From positions 682,001 to 746,000 of the forward strand of contig NZ_CP017812.1 of assembly GCF_001856685.1 (NCBI RefSeq): DNA of 64,000 nucleotides, read 5' to 3'. Shown piece after piece: positions 48,393-63,924 of this stretch. Below the pieces are notes generated by a model. The model was not told where the DNA came from, did not search any database, and saw only the letters and a list, made by a program, of their open reading frames with translations. Position 1 is the stretch's first letter; every line of letters begins with the position of its first letter. The position numbers and the translations under genes were made by a program. This DNA is from Boudabousia tangfeifanii. Lineage in GTDB: Bacteria > Actinomycetota > Actinomycetes > Actinomycetales > Actinomycetaceae.

Positions 48393-48689
48393 ATGTCTGA
48401 TTTTTCTAGTGAGATGGTTATGCGCCTTGCTCAGATGTCAAGAATCGCCTTGACAGAAGCAGAAGCGCAGGATTTAGCCGATGAATTGGCCGTTATTACC
48501 GCGGCAGTAGAGAAGGTAGCAAGTGTTGCTTCGGATGAAATTCCAGCAACTTCACATCCGCTACCTTTGGAAAATGTAATGCGTGAAGATGTGGTAGGTG
48601 ACACGTTGGATCGCGATGAAGTACTCGCAGCAGCTCCGATGTCAGCCGATGGCATGTTCAAGGTTGCCCAGATTTTGGGGGAGGAATAA
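48393..48689 (+). CDS. gatC: Asp-tRNA(Asn)/Glu-tRNA(Gln) amidotransferase subunit C
   Basis: 98-residue subunit that holds GatA and GatB together in the amidotransferase forming Gln-tRNA(Gln) or Asn-tRNA(Asn). Family blocks are VMRLAQMSRIALTEAEAQ, PLPLENVMREDVVGDTLDRDEVL and a late FKVAQILGE. The spacing to gatA is 3 nt. First gene of the gatCAB operon and probably leaderless. Confidence 0.95.
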   Translation: MSDFSSEMVMRLAQMSRIALTEAEAQDLADELAVITAAVEKVASVASDEIPATSHPLPLENVMREDVVGDTLDRDEVLAAAPMSADGMFKVAQILGEE

Positions 48690-48692
48690 GCA

Positions 48693-50195
48693 ATGACTAA
48701 CGAAATCGTATTCCTCGATGCTGTCGAGATGGCCGAAAAAATGCGTGCTGGTGAGCTGACCTCGGAAGAGATCACCAAAGCTTGCCTAGAGCGCATCGAA
48801 AAGTTTGATGCCAAGCTTCATGCTTTCTTGTACCTAAATGCGGAAGGCGCTTTGGAAACCGCTCGTGAGGTTGACCGTTTGCGGGCCGAGGGCGCTGAGC
48901 TTCACCCGCTAGCAGGTGTGCCGATCGCCCTTAAGGACAACATTGTTACCCGCGGCATGCCGACTACCTGCGCTTCCAAGATTTTGGAAGGCTGGCTACC
49001 TCCATATGACGCTACTGTCGTTGAGCGCATCAAGGAAGCTAAGTTGCCGATCATCGGCAAGACCAATATGGACGAATTCGCGATGGGTTCTTCTTGTGAG
49101 CACTCAGCCTTTGGCTCGACTTACAATCCGTGGGATCTAGAACGTATCCCTGGTGGTAGTGGTGGCGGTTCTGCCGCAGCAGTTGCCGCTTATCTCGTAC
49201 CTCTTGCTTTAGGCTCCGATACTGGTGGTTCAATCCGTCAGCCAGGTGCTGTCACCGGCACCGTTGGTGCCAAGCCCACGTATGGGGCTGTCTCGCGTTA
49301 CGGTCTGGTGGCAATGGCCTCCTCCCTTGATCAGATTGGTCCTGTAACTCGTTCGGTTCGTGACGCAGCTGCCTTGCAGGAATTGATGGGCGGGCACGAT
49401 GCTTACGATTCCACTTCCTTGCCAGGTGATCAGTCTGGACTACTTTCGGCCGTAACCGAGGCTAAAGCCGATCAGCTCAAGGGCTTGCGCGTTGGTGTGG
49501 TTAAGCAGCTGACTGGTGAGGGATATGCCCCAGCTGTTCGCGATGCCTTCGAAAAGACGGTGGCAGAGCTTAAGGCAAAGGGCGCAGAAATCGTCGAGGT
49601 TGATTGCCCCTCCTTTGATTACGCTATGGCTGCTTACTACTTGATTATGCCGGCGGAAGTTTCATCGAACTTGGCTCGTTTCGATGGTGTGCGCTATGGC
49701 TTGCGCGTAGAACCAACTGATAAGGCAGTTACTGCTGAATCGGTAATGGCAGCAACCCGTGCCGCAGGCTTTGGTCCAGAAGTGAAGCGTCGTATCATCC
49801 TCGGTACCTTCGTACTGTCCTCCGGTCAGGTTGATGCCTACTATGGCTCAGCTCAGAAGGTTCGTACTTTGATCCAGCGTGACTTCGACCAGGCATTTGC
49901 ACAAGCAGACGTTTTGGTTTCCCCAACCTCACCAACAACTGCCTTCAAGTTGGGTGAGAAGAACGATGACCCGATGTCGATGTACCTCAACGACATTGCA
50001 ACCGTGCCGGCAAACCTTGCAGGTGTTCCCGCTATTTCTATTCCAAATGGCTTGGATGAGCAGAACTTGCCAATCGGTTTCCAGGTTATCGCCCCAGCTA
50101 AGGAAGATCGTTTAATGTACGAGGTCGCCCAACTGGTTTCCTCATTGAGTGAAGATGTGCCGGCAAAGTGCCCGGCTCGTGACTGGAAGGAATGA
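48693..50195 (+). CDS. gatA: Asp-tRNA(Asn)/Glu-tRNA(Gln) amidotransferase subunit A
   Basis: 500-residue amidase-signature subunit that releases ammonia from glutamine. The Ser-cisSer-Lys triad is visible: Lys81 in IALKDNI, the cis-Ser in [11 protein letters not shown], and nucleophile Ser180 in [10 protein letters not shown]. The length is standard. GGGGGAGGAATAAGCA before the ATG contains a strong ribosome binding site. Its TGA at 50193-50195 lies 4 nt before the gatB ATG. Confidence 0.97.
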   Translation: MTNEIVFLDAVEMAEKMRAGELTSEEITKACLERIEKFDAKLHAFLYLNAEGALETAREVDRLRAEGAELHPLAGVPIALKDNIVTRGMPTTCASKILEGWLPPYDATVVERIKEAKLPIIGKTNMDEFAMGSSCEHSAFGSTYNPWDLERIPGGSGGGSAAAVAAYLVPLALGSDTGGSIRQPGAVTGTVGAKPTYGAVSRYGLVAMASSLDQIGPVTRSVRDAAALQELMGGHDAYDSTSLPGDQSGLLSAVTEAKADQLKGLRVGVVKQLTGEGYAPAVRDAFEKTVAELKAKGAEIVEVDCPSFDYAMAAYYLIMPAEVSSNLARFDGVRYGLRVEPTDKAVTAESVMAATRAAGFGPEVKRRIILGTFVLSSGQVDAYYGSAQKVRTLIQRDFDQAFAQADVLVSPTSPTTAFKLGEKNDDPMSMYLNDIATVPANLAGVPAISIPNGLDEQNLPIGFQVIAPAKEDRLMYEVAQLVSSLSEDVPAKCPARDWKE

Positions 50196-50199
50196 ACCG

Positions 50200-51696
50200 A
50201 TGGCAACTTTGATGAAGTATGAGGATGCGGTCGCTAAGTTTGATCCCGTCCTCGGGATGGAAGTTCACGTTGAACTTGGTACCAAAACCAAAATGTTCGA
50301 CCATGCTCCGAATGCCTTCGGTGGCGATCCAAATACCTACTTAACTCCAGTTTCGTTAGGTTTGCCTGGATCTCTTCCAGTAGTAAATGCACAAGCTGTT
50401 GAGTACGCCATCCGGATTGGTCTGGCTCTAAACTGCAAGATTGCCGAATACTGCCGGTTTGCTCGAAAGAACTACTTCTACCCAGATCTAACCAAGGCAT
50501 TCCAGACTTCGCAGTACGATGAGCCAATCGCTTATGACGGCTACTTGGACGTTGAACTAGATGATGGTGAAATCTTCCGCGTTCCGATTGAACGCGCCCA
50601 TATGGAAGAAGACGCCGGTAAGAACACTCACCTTGGTGGTGCGGATGGTCGCATCCATGGTGCTAGCGCCTCTTTGGTGGACTATAACCGTGCTGGCGTC
50701 CCTTTGGTCGAAATTGTTACTCGTCCAATCGAGGGCGCGGGCGATCGGGCACCTGAGGTAGCAGCTAAGTACGTTGAAACTTTGCGCGATATTTTCCGGG
50801 CGATCGGTGTATCTGAAGCTCGCATGGAGCGCGGTAACGTTCGTGCTGACGTGAACGTTTCATTGCGTCCTTCGCCAGAGGCTAAGCTAGGTACTCGTAC
50901 TGAAACCAAGAATGTTAACTCTTTCCGTTCGATTGAAAGAGCTGTTCGCTACGAGATTCGTCGCCAGGCCGCCATCCTCGATGGTGGGGGCGAGATCCAG
51001 CAGGAAACTCGTCACTTCCATGAAGAAGATGGTTCGACTTCCTCTGGTCGCGCGAAGACTGATGCTGAGGATTACCGTTACTTCCCAGAGCCAGATTTGG
51101 TGCCTTTGCGTCCAGACCCGGCTTGGGTCGAGGAAATCCGTGCTGCGCTACCTGAACTACCAGCCGTTCGTCGTCGTCGCCTTGCTACTGAGTGGGGCTT
51201 TACCGACATGGAAATGCGCGATGTAGTCAATGCTGGTGCCGTCGAATTGATCGAAGAGACTGTCGCCTCTGGAGTTGCTCCCGCAGCTGCTCGTAAGTGG
51301 TGGATGGGTGAACTTGCTCGTCATGCCAAGGAGCAGGAGATCGGTCTTTCCGAAGTTAAAATCACTCCGGCTCAGATTGGTCAGCTCCAGCAGATGGTCG
51401 ATGAAGGCAAGCTTAACGACAAACTTGCCCGTAAGGTGATGGGCTTTGTCCTTGCCGGTGAAGGCGATCCTGCTGAAGTAGCTGCCGCACATGGTCTTGA
51501 AGTGGTAAACGATGACGGTGCTTTGATTAAGGCCGTTGACGACGCATTGGCTGCTGATCCTTCGATTGCTGAAGCCATCAAGGGTGGGCGTGTGCAGGCC
51601 GCTGGTGCAGTTGTCGGCGCGGTTATGAAGGCAACCCGTGGACAAGCAGACGCTGCTCGCGTTCGCGAACTAGTTCTCGAGCGCTGCCAGGCTTAA
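50200..51696 (+). CDS. gatB: Asp-tRNA(Asn)/Glu-tRNA(Gln) amidotransferase subunit B
   Basis: 498-residue kinase/tRNA-binding subunit of GatCAB. The frame is open from 50149 inside gatA, but the ATG at 50200 starts [11 protein letters not shown], and GGAAGGAA lies upstream, so it is chosen. The family blocks are [55 protein letters not shown] and TETKNVNSF, with a YqeY-like C-terminal tail. Last gene of the operon; the terminator follows at 51704. Confidence 0.97.
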   Translation: MATLMKYEDAVAKFDPVLGMEVHVELGTKTKMFDHAPNAFGGDPNTYLTPVSLGLPGSLPVVNAQAVEYAIRIGLALNCKIAEYCRFARKNYFYPDLTKAFQTSQYDEPIAYDGYLDVELDDGEIFRVPIERAHMEEDAGKNTHLGGADGRIHGASASLVDYNRAGVPLVEIVTRPIEGAGDRAPEVAAKYVETLRDIFRAIGVSEARMERGNVRADVNVSLRPSPEAKLGTRTETKNVNSFRSIERAVRYEIRRQAAILDGGGEIQQETRHFHEEDGSTSSGRAKTDAEDYRYFPEPDLVPLRPDPAWVEEIRAALPELPAVRRRRLATEWGFTDMEMRDVVNAGAVELIEETVASGVAPAAARKWWMGELARHAKEQEIGLSEVKITPAQIGQLQQMVDEGKLNDKLARKVMGFVLAGEGDPAEVAAAHGLEVVNDDGALIKAVDDALAADPSIAEAIKGGRVQAAGAVVGAVMKATRGQADAARVRELVLERCQA

Positions 51697-51703
51697 TGCT
51701 CAG

Positions 51704-51740
51704 TTGGGGTGAGTAGCTGATCAAAGGCTACTCACCCCAA
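51704..51740 (+). terminator. terminator after gatCAB
   Basis: 14-bp perfect stem (51704-51717 with 51727-51740), 9-nt loop, then TTTGCTTATT. Confidence 0.9.
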
Positions 51741-51837
51741 TTTGCTTATTATTAGCAACACAATCTACTGTTATATCGTTCTATTACGATGGATAATAGG
51801 TAAACTTAGGGATAAATCCCGAGGAATAGGAGAATAT

Positions 51838-53292
51838 ATGGGTCGCGTTAGCCCTTCATACACCGTTACCGTCCGCTTGCTCGCTGACGAGTCGGTTTCT
51901 TCCAACGAAATTGTTTCTGCGGTTACCAAAGTTGAAGCAATTCTTTCTGGGCTTGACGTAGTTAAGTCCGATCGTGCTGGATTGACTCTCGATCTCACCG
52001 CCGACTGCTACGATTCGGAACACCGTCGTAAGTTGGTAGCAGAATTGAAGAGCCTAGGTGGCGTTAAGATCCTTTCCGTTTCCGACTCAACTTTTATGGC
52101 GCATGTCGGCGGCAAGCTTGAAGTCCACTCCAAGATCCCGGTTAAGAACCGTCGCGATCTTTCCCGTGCATACACTCCTGGCGTGGCTCGTGTATGTACT
52201 GCCATTGCCGATGAACCATCGAAGGCACATTTACTAACGATTAAGGCCAATACTGTGGCTGTGGTTTCGGACGGAACTGCCGTCCTCGGTTTGGGCGATA
52301 TCGGCCCTGCTGCAGCTCTTCCTGTTATGGAAGGCAAAGCCATTTTGTTCAAGGAATTTGGTGGTGTGGACGCATGGCCAGTCGTCCTCGACACCAAAGA
52401 TACCGACGAAATCGTTCAGATCGTGAAGGCTATTGCCCCCGCATATGGTGGCATTAACCTTGAGGATATTGCTGCGCCGCGCTGTTTCGAGATTGAAGAA
52501 CGTCTACGTGAAGAACTAGATATTCCAGTGTTCCACGATGATCAGCACGGTACTGCAATTGTAGTTTTGGCCGCGTTGCTAAACGCCTTGAAACTTGTAA
52601 ATAAGCGAATTGAAGACGTGCGTATCGTCGTCTCGGGCGTTGGCGCTGCTGGTTCTGCCATCATTAAACTTTTGATGGCTCAGGGAGCTAAGGACATTGT
52701 TGGTTATGGTCGCTCTGGTGCGCTTCACGCAGATGACGTCGAAGGGATGCACCCATCGCGGCGTTGGCTGGCTGAAAACACCAATCCTCGTAAGGTGAAG
52801 GGTGAACTAGCTGATGGTCTAAAGGATGCCGATGTCTTTATTGGCGTTTCCCACGGCGATATTCTGACTCCTGATGACATCGCTCAGATGGCGGACAACG
52901 CGATTGTCTTTGCTTTGGCCAACCCAACTCCTGAGGTCGATCCTCTGGGTGCAGCCCAGCATGCGGCAGTGGTGGCCACCGGTCGTTCTGACTACCCGAA
53001 CCAGATCAACAATGTTTTGGCATTCCCTGGTCTCTTCCGCGGTTTGTTAGATGCCCGTGTTTCTCAGATTACTACTGAGGTTTTGCGTGTGTCTGCAGTG
53101 GCAATTGCCGAGGTCGTATCGGCAGAAGAGTTGTCGCCTCGTTACATTATCCCCGGTGTGTTTGATGATCGCGTAGCGCCAGCAGTTGCAGAGGCAGTGA
53201 AATTGGCAGTTAAGGATTTGCCTACCCGCCAAATTGCATGTCAAGAGCACTTGCCAACGGCTGAAGAAGCTTGTCAAGAACACATTCACTGA
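51838..53292 (+). CDS. NAD-dependent malic enzyme with N-terminal ACT domain
   Basis: Decarboxylates malate to pyruvate. The frame opens at 51742, but the ATG at 51838 has AGGAGA just upstream and gives a 484-residue protein. Residues 1-80 form an ACT-like regulatory domain ([19 protein letters not shown]). The malic-enzyme part has YTPGVARVC, Lys-containing [51 protein letters not shown] and the NAD-binding [10 protein letters not shown]. The C-terminus carries a short repeat ([17 protein letters not shown]), which is odd and could be a recent duplication. Confidence 0.93.
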   Translation: MGRVSPSYTVTVRLLADESVSSNEIVSAVTKVEAILSGLDVVKSDRAGLTLDLTADCYDSEHRRKLVAELKSLGGVKILSVSDSTFMAHVGGKLEVHSKIPVKNRRDLSRAYTPGVARVCTAIADEPSKAHLLTIKANTVAVVSDGTAVLGLGDIGPAAALPVMEGKAILFKEFGGVDAWPVVLDTKDTDEIVQIVKAIAPAYGGINLEDIAAPRCFEIEERLREELDIPVFHDDQHGTAIVVLAALLNALKLVNKRIEDVRIVVSGVGAAGSAIIKLLMAQGAKDIVGYGRSGALHADDVEGMHPSRRWLAENTNPRKVKGELADGLKDADVFIGVSHGDILTPDDIAQMADNAIVFALANPTPEVDPLGAAQHAAVVATGRSDYPNQINNVLAFPGLFRGLLDARVSQITTEVLRVSAVAIAEVVSAEELSPRYIIPGVFDDRVAPAVAEAVKLAVKDLPTRQIACQEHLPTAEEACQEHIH

Positions 53293-53350
53293 CGGTCTGT
53301 CGCTGTGTCATGTTACTTAGGTGACATGTAGTTCAAAATATCTTAAAATA

Positions 53351-53382
53351 GTTGGGTCTACTGTTTTGGCAGTAGGCCCAAC
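53351..53382 (+). terminator. terminator after malic enzyme gene
   Basis: 13-bp stem (53351-53363 with 53370-53382, one G-T pair), 6-nt loop, extended by flanking AAAATA/TATTTT. Confidence 0.82.
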
Positions 53383-53402
53383 TATTTTGGCAAGGAGGCC
53401 AG

Positions 53403-54710
53403 ATGATGGAACAGAACAGCAGCGTGCTTTCCTATTCGTCGCCGGACTTTGTCCAGTGGCTCGAATCAGAGTTTTGGGAACTGGCAAAATTCGGCGCCAA
53501 GGCGAAAACCGAAAATGGATTTGGTTATTTAAATGAAGATGGCACCATCGATTTGAGTAAAGGTGCCCAGCTTTGGATCAATGCCAGAATGACACATATT
53601 GCTTGTTTGGCAGTGTTGAAAGGCGACGAATCTTACCGTTCTATGGCAGAGCATGGGCTCTCAGCATTGCTTGGCCCCTTCCGCGATGCGAAGTATGGAG
53701 GCTGGTACTCTGAGATCCCAGCAATGGGTCCGGTTGAAGATCAGCTTACGGATAAAGAAGCCTATGCTCATGCTTTTGTCCTGCTAGCGGCCTGCAGTTT
53801 ATCGGCTGCTCAAATCCCTGGGGCAGATGAACTTTTGGAGCTGGCGCTTACTGATCAGGATGTCCACTGGTGGGATGAAGAAAGCCAAATGGTGTTTGAT
53901 GCTTATAGTCATGATTTCTCTCAGGTACGTCAATACCGTGGAGCAAATGCCAATATGCATACTGTTGAAGCATATTTAGCTGCCGCTGATACTACGCGAA
54001 ACGGGCTGTGGCTAAAACGAGCGGCTGCTATTACTAAGCGGATGGTGTCTCAGGCTCAGTCGCATAACTGGTTATTACCTGAACATTACGATGCTAGTTG
54101 GACCCCTCAACTTGATTACAACCGCGAAAATCCGGCGGATCCCTTCCGACCTTTCGGTGCCACCATTGGGCATAGTTTCGAATGGATTCGTTTGTGCGCG
54201 CAACTAGAAATCGCCAATTGGAAACTAGAACATGATTTGAGTCCCGACAAGAAGCTGACGCAAGAACCGGTGAATGATGAGCTGAAAGAGGACCTTGCAG
54301 AACTTATTACTAAACTTTGGCAATGGTATCTAGTGACTAAAAAAGTCGGTTATCAAGCAGCGGTAAATTCTGGTTTCGTTTATACCGTTGATTGGGAGGG
54401 AACTCCAGTAGTTACGGCTAGAATGCATTGGGTGATTTGTGAGGCAGTGTCCTGTGGAGAAACCTTAAGACGACTTTGCCTTGAGCCAGAGACTCAAGTC
54501 GAACTCTCTGAGGACTTAGCTTTGTGGTGGCGACTGGTGCAAGAGCAATTTGTAAAGGAACCAGGGCGTTGGCGACATGAGGTTAATGCTCAAGGGCTTC
54601 CTCAGATCACTACTTGGGAAGGAATGCCGGATGTATACCATGCCGGTCAAGCAGTACTACTACCAACCATTTCGCTTGATCCAGTGTTTGCTTGGGCGCT
54701 GAGGAACTAA
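53403..54710 (+). CDS. AGE-family epimerase/isomerase
   Basis: 435-residue (alpha/alpha)6-barrel protein of the N-acylglucosamine 2-epimerase family. Family parts are SKGAQLWINARMTHIACLA (seen as QLWINARMTHI), GGWYSEI, KEAYAHAFVLLAA, and RGANANMHTVEAYLAAAD with a late GATIGHSFEWIRL and ARMHWVICEAV. Relatives interconvert mannose, fructose, glucose or sulfoquinovose; YihS-like aldose-ketose isomerase activity is the likeliest. AAGGAGG sits upstream of ATG 53403, with a second ATG next to it. Predicted cytoplasmic; a single gene. Confidence 0.88.
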   Translation: MMEQNSSVLSYSSPDFVQWLESEFWELAKFGAKAKTENGFGYLNEDGTIDLSKGAQLWINARMTHIACLAVLKGDESYRSMAEHGLSALLGPFRDAKYGGWYSEIPAMGPVEDQLTDKEAYAHAFVLLAACSLSAAQIPGADELLELALTDQDVHWWDEESQMVFDAYSHDFSQVRQYRGANANMHTVEAYLAAADTTRNGLWLKRAAAITKRMVSQAQSHNWLLPEHYDASWTPQLDYNRENPADPFRPFGATIGHSFEWIRLCAQLEIANWKLEHDLSPDKKLTQEPVNDELKEDLAELITKLWQWYLVTKKVGYQAAVNSGFVYTVDWEGTPVVTARMHWVICEAVSCGETLRRLCLEPETQVELSEDLALWWRLVQEQFVKEPGRWRHEVNAQGLPQITTWEGMPDVYHAGQAVLLPTISLDPVFAWALRN

Positions 54711-54777
54711 GGAAAGTCTACATTTCGCAAGCTAGTAAACCTCGCCAATGACATGTTAAAAGCTTGGTGAACAACGG

Positions 54778-54807
54778 TTGACGAAAAATAATCGAAAATG
54801 CTAACAT
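54778..54807 (+). promoter_or_regulatory. promoter of the rRNA operon
   Basis: -35 TTGACG (54778-54783), 18-bp spacer, -10 TAACAT (54802-54807). It lies about 380 bp before 16S, in the expected place for an actinobacterial rrn promoter. Confidence 0.7.
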
Positions 54808-55072
54808 AGCTGTCTATTCGGTTAATGCGAATGGTGGCACGGTGCCTTAGCTTGCACCTGCAGGTGCTCAAGTAGCATCATTATCTAGCGCCGCACGGAG
54901 CGTTTGTGAAGTGTGGTTGTCATTGAAGGCCTGTTTGGTTGGATGTGATGAGGGTCGCTGGTTTTTGGTTTGACATTGTTTGTTTTGTTGGACTAAGATT
55001 GTGACTCGGCGATAAAGCCTGATTCTTTCTGATGGGGCCGAGTGTTTTGCTTGGTTTTGTTGGTTGTGGGTT

Positions 55073-55097
55073 TGTTGTTTGATAACTCGATAGTGTT
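55073..55097 (+). promoter_or_regulatory. boxA-like antitermination / processing element in rRNA leader
   Basis: The stretch GTTGTTTGATAACTCGATAG resembles the conserved actinobacterial rrn leader element (GTTTGAGAACTCAA type). Its GTTTGATAAC (55077-55086) is exactly complementary to GTTATCAAAC at 57005-57014 in the spacer, so it may also form the 16S processing stem. Confidence 0.55.
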
Positions 55098-55185
55098 TTT
55101 GTTTTGTTTTTTGTTTACGCAGTTTTTTTGTTTTTTGGTTGGGATTGCCGCCTTTTTTGGTGGTTTTTTCTTTCTGGATATTGTT

Positions 55186-60224
<5,039 letters not shown>

Positions 60225-60249
60225 CAAAACACCAACACAAAACAAAAAA

Positions 60250-60263
60250 CGCGTCCACTATAC
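60250..60263 (+). other. right arm of 23S processing stem
   Basis: CGCGTCCACTATAC pairs perfectly with 57064-57077 across 23S rRNA. The spacer around it is A+C-rich, the mirror of the G+T-rich 16S-23S spacer. Confidence 0.75.
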
Positions 60264-60314
60264 GGCTAACAACCAACCACACCAAACCACAAACAACAAA
60301 AAAGAATAAAAGAC

Positions 60315-60433
60315 TTGTGGTGGTCATAGCGGCGGGGAAACGCCCGGCAACCATTCCGAACCCGGAAGCTAAGCCCGCCAGCGCCAATGGTACTGCAACC
60401 GCCAGGTTGTGGGAGAGTAGGACACCGCCACAC
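60315..60433 (+). rRNA. rrf: 5S ribosomal RNA
   Basis: About 118 nt with the standard core GGGAAACGCCCGG, CATTCCGAACCCGGAAGCTA and GAGAGTAGGACACCGCC, closed by a TGTGGTGG/CCGCCACA helix. It follows 23S by about 90 bp and is last in the operon. Confidence 0.95.
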
Positions 60434-60445
60434 CAAACCACAACA

Positions 60446-60478
60446 GGGCCCCCCAACACACCACGTGCTGGGGGGCCC
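60446..60478 (+). terminator. terminator of the rRNA operon
   Basis: 13-bp G+C-rich stem (60446-60458 with 60466-60478, one mismatch) directly after 5S, followed by A-rich sequence rather than a T run. Confidence 0.82.
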
Positions 60479-60693
60479 AAAAAACACACCCAAAACGTCC
60501 TCGTCTTGCTAGGTTGGCTAACGGGGGCTTTGGGTTTCTTTCTCGTTTTTCTCTCTTCGCCCTAGTCTTTTTGACCGGGTATTACGGCATTTAGTTTTGT
60601 TTTCTTGGTGCCTTAATATTTTTCACACCATCACTTTTATTAATCGGGACTTTGTGGCTAGATTTATCTCAAATCTCATGACAAACTTGACCC

Positions 60694-62058
60694 GTGAAAA
60701 ATGAAAAGCTTGATCCAAAACTACATCCATTTCTCGCCGCAAATCCTGAAGTGGCCGCAATGGATCCTCACGCCCGTCTAGCACAACAGTCCGCTGTTGT
60801 ACTTCGTCTAGGACGTCTGTTGCTTGCAGCTGGCGCTAGCTCTTACCGTGTTAAGTCCTCCATGGCTCGTATGGCCAAGGCCGTAGGTATCGAAGAACAC
60901 CGTGCTTCCGTCAGTTTTTCTGATATCGCGACTTCTGCCTATGCCAACGGTACGTTCCGCACCGAACTATACGAGAACCGTACCTTTGGGGTTAATGCTG
61001 ACCGCATCGATCGCCTAAAGGCTCTGGCTCACAATCTACGTACCGATATGTCGGTAGAGGAACTAAACTCACAGCTTGACGAAATCGAAGCCACCAAGCC
61101 GTTGTACGGACCTATCGTCAACATGCTGGCTTCTGGTATCGCCTGTGCTGGTTTCTGCTTCCTAAATAAAGGTGGCTGGCCAGAATGCTTAGCAGTCCTC
61201 TTCGCTGCTACTGTCGGCCAGGCACTGCGTCGTGCTACCCTGCACCGGAAATTTAACCACTTTGCAGTTTGGCTGCTCTGCGGCCTTCTAGCTTCTTCCG
61301 TCTACATCGGCATCATCGAACTCATGGGGGTCGCTGGAATCATCGATCCTAACCTCTATCAGGCCGGTATCATTTCAGCCATCCTCTTTTTGATTCCCGG
61401 TTTCCCGATGACGACAGCAATACTCGACCTCGTTCGAATGGACTTCCCGTCTGCCCTTACGCGTTCTAGTTATGTCTTAGCGGTAATGGCGTCAGCTGGG
61501 GTAGCGGTGTGGGCAGTTACCTACACCTTCGGCTGGAGCGTTGACGTGCATGCGTCTTATCAGCTGCCATGGGCGGTATTGATTGCGTTGCGTTTCTTCT
61601 GCTCCTTTATTGCCGCGTGGGGCTTCGCAATCCTCTTCAATACTCCTACCAAGGTGTGCGCGATTGCGGCAACCATTGGTGCAACTGTGAACACTATCCG
61701 TACTATTGCTGTGGACGCGCACTTCCCATGGCATGCTGCTGTCGGTGCCGCAGCATTGGCGATCGGTCTACTAGCTGCTGCGGTAGCTTCTAAGACCTAT
61801 TATTCGCGCGTATCTCTTTCAGTTCCGGCTGTAGTTATTATGATTCCAGGTGTGCCGTTCTACCGTGCGGTAACCGCTATGAACAACGGTATGGTCACCG
61901 ATGCGATTTCTCAGATCGTACAGGTGTTCTTCGTTATCACCGCTATCGGTTTTGGTTTGGCGATCGCCCGTATGGTTACCGATACTAGATGGATTGTTGA
62001 CGTGCCTACCAATACGTTGCCAAGCCTAGAATCGTCATCTCGACGAGAAATTCGCTAA
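60694..62058 (+). CDS. threonine/serine exporter family protein (ThrE type)
   Basis: 454-residue inner-membrane protein with the two-part ThrE layout. An N-terminal DUF1212-like domain (VLRLGRLLLAAGASSYRVKSSM, a family mark) runs into about five membrane segments. A second hydrophobic half with about five more contains VPAVVIMIPGVPFYRAV. Corynebacterial ThrE exports threonine and serine. The GTG at 60694 has no clear ribosome binding site. The gene stands alone, followed by the hairpin at 62101. Confidence 0.9.
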   Translation: MKNEKLDPKLHPFLAANPEVAAMDPHARLAQQSAVVLRLGRLLLAAGASSYRVKSSMARMAKAVGIEEHRASVSFSDIATSAYANGTFRTELYENRTFGVNADRIDRLKALAHNLRTDMSVEELNSQLDEIEATKPLYGPIVNMLASGIACAGFCFLNKGGWPECLAVLFAATVGQALRRATLHRKFNHFAVWLLCGLLASSVYIGIIELMGVAGIIDPNLYQAGIISAILFLIPGFPMTTAILDLVRMDFPSALTRSSYVLAVMASAGVAVWAVTYTFGWSVDVHASYQLPWAVLIALRFFCSFIAAWGFAILFNTPTKVCAIAATIGATVNTIRTIAVDAHFPWHAAVGAAALAIGLLAAAVASKTYYSRVSLSVPAVVIMIPGVPFYRAVTAMNNGMVTDAISQIVQVFFVITAIGFGLAIARMVTDTRWIVDVPTNTLPSLESSSRREIR

Positions 62059-62100
62059 CTTCTAGCCCTCTAGGTACAAGAAGACTCATTATTTTAAAAA

Positions 62101-62138
62101 AGGGGCTTGGCTACTCTTCAACGAGTAGCCAAGCCCCT
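62101..62138. terminator. bidirectional terminator hairpin
   Basis: 16-bp perfect stem (62101-62116 with 62123-62138) and 6-nt loop between convergent genes, with AAAAAA before it and ATTTT after it. Confidence 0.9.
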
Positions 62139-62205
62139 GAACTATTTTCCTGCTAAGTCTAGCTAGATCTTCTTGGGTAAGAGCTCTAGCTGGCGAACAA
62201 TCAGA

Positions 62206-63801
62206 CTATAATCCACCCAAAATTTGTCCGATAAGAATCTTCAAAACCATCGCGACTGGATAGACCATGGCGTAGCCTAATGCCACTCGGGGATCTGCAT
62301 TAGTACGGTTGTTTGCAAAGGCCAAGACCGCGGGTTGAGTTTGAGTACCGCCAATGACGCCAGAAAGACGCGTGCCACCCATATTGAACAGTCGACGCAT
62401 CGATACGAACAAAATCAAACCGACTATGTTTGTAATTACGAAACCTAGGATTGCCATCTTCCACCAAACACCACCAGTGAAGGCATTAGCGATCTGTCCA
62501 CCTGCGTTGGTGCCGGCTTGAGCCAAGAAGATTAATAGCCCGAATTCGGATAGAACCATACAAGTGGTATATGGCATAGCTGTCACCAGCTTGTCGATAC
62601 GTCCAATACGACCAAAAAGCAGACCGACGAGCAAAGTGCCTGCGGCTGATCCAATAGAGAACTTTGCTCCCGTAGGGGTAAGAATGGGCATTTCACCGAT
62701 GAGAATCCCTAGTGCCATTCCCAAGCCTAGTGCGATTGGATTAAGATCCGTGAGGCCTCTAGTTGAGTCACCAAATAGTTTGGTTAAAGCCTTCATATTC
62801 GCGGTAGGTGCGACTACTCGAACACGGTCACCCTGCTGTAGGACGAAATTTGGATTTGCGATCATATCGACATCACCACGTCGAACTCGTGAAATTGATG
62901 CTTGGTAAGTTTCTGGGAGATTCAAGGCACCAATAGTCCGTCCTGCCAGTTTTGGATCCGAGACGGTAATACGACGGAAGTCCAACCAACGACGATCCTG
63001 AATCAACGATAGGGAAGAGTCATGTCCAAGTTTTTCGGTAATTAGATCAATATCGGCTTGTGGTCCAACAACTGTTAACAAATCACCTGCATTTAGCTTG
63101 TCGAACATGCCTGGACGGGTGATAGGACCGTCTTCTTGCCGACGTAGGCGGCTGAAAACAACTCGACCTTGAACTAATTCATAATATTCTTCGATAACTG
63201 GCTGAGTATCAACGTCGATACGAATAGTACGGTTTGAGATATCGCTGGGTTTATCGTGGTCATTAGCAGCTAAGTGTAAAGCGATAGTGGTGAAAATAAG
63301 CATTCCGATGACACCATATAGGTATGCAATCGAATAACCCACGGTAGCGTTAGGAAGATCTCCAGAGGCCTTTCCTGCTGCTGCCAGCGCAGGTGTGTTG
63401 GTAGTGGCGCCAGCAAAGACACCGGCAATTTCAGCAATCGATAGATTAAAAACATAACGCCCCATGTAATAGGCAATCGCGCCGCCTGAACTCAAAGCAA
63501 CTACCATTGCCAGGATTGGGCCGCCAGCAGTTTTCATTGTGTTAAAGAAATTTGGTCCAGAATAGACACCAATGGCAAAGGTGAAAATAGCCAAACCAAA
63601 GATTCCCAATTCATGCGGCACCCGGACATGAATGCCATATGTCTCAGCCCAAGCTGAGGCTGCGATTGCGGTAAAGAGCACAGCTGCGGCGCCTAAGCTG
63701 ATCCCTTTAAACTTGATATGGCCAAAAGCCATACCAATTCCAATGAGAATAAAGAGCACCAGCACTGGTGCTTCCGCTAGGAAGGTAAAAAACTGCGTCA
63801 T
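62206..63801 (-). CDS. aspartate:alanine exchanger (AspT/YidE) family transporter
   Basis: 531-residue membrane protein with an internal duplication typical of YidE/YbjL/AspT. Each half has about five membrane segments, separated by two cytoplasmic RCK_C (TrkA-C) domains around residues 190-350 (LNAGDLLTVVGPQADIDLI and LQQGDRVRVVAPTANMKAL). Conserved GxxxxG-rich parts occur in both halves (FAGATTNTPALAAAGKA and GVIGGTQTQPAVLAFA). Substrate unknown; dicarboxylate or amino-acid exchange is the family guess. GGGAGTTATGCA before the ATG gives a ribosome binding site. Confidence 0.88.
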   Translation of the reverse strand: MTQFFTFLAEAPVLVLFILIGIGMAFGHIKFKGISLGAAAVLFTAIAASAWAETYGIHVRVPHELGIFGLAIFTFAIGVYSGPNFFNTMKTAGGPILAMVVALSSGGAIAYYMGRYVFNLSIAEIAGVFAGATTNTPALAAAGKASGDLPNATVGYSIAYLYGVIGMLIFTTIALHLAANDHDKPSDISNRTIRIDVDTQPVIEEYYELVQGRVVFSRLRRQEDGPITRPGMFDKLNAGDLLTVVGPQADIDLITEKLGHDSSLSLIQDRRWLDFRRITVSDPKLAGRTIGALNLPETYQASISRVRRGDVDMIANPNFVLQQGDRVRVVAPTANMKALTKLFGDSTRGLTDLNPIALGLGMALGILIGEMPILTPTGAKFSIGSAAGTLLVGLLFGRIGRIDKLVTAMPYTTCMVLSEFGLLIFLAQAGTNAGGQIANAFTGGVWWKMAILGFVITNIVGLILFVSMRRLFNMGGTRLSGVIGGTQTQPAVLAFANNRTNADPRVALGYAMVYPVAMVLKILIGQILGGL

Positions 63802-63924
63802 TGCATAACTCCCATAACAGGTCTAGTGTTGTTGCCATGTATTTTCTCATGTTCGCTCAGCGAATGGTGACTTGAGACTTAAAATTGCCTTGAAATTAGG
63901 CCTTTTATCCTAAAAGGAGAAACG

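Larger units (their letters stand above)
54711..55185 (+). other. rRNA operon leader region
   Basis: 475 bp without a gene. It holds the promoter at 54778-54807, a leader hairpin (ACTCGGC near 55000 pairing with GCCGAGT near 55038), and a G+T-rich tract with the boxA-like element at 55073-55097. ORFs read here are shadows. Confidence 0.8.
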
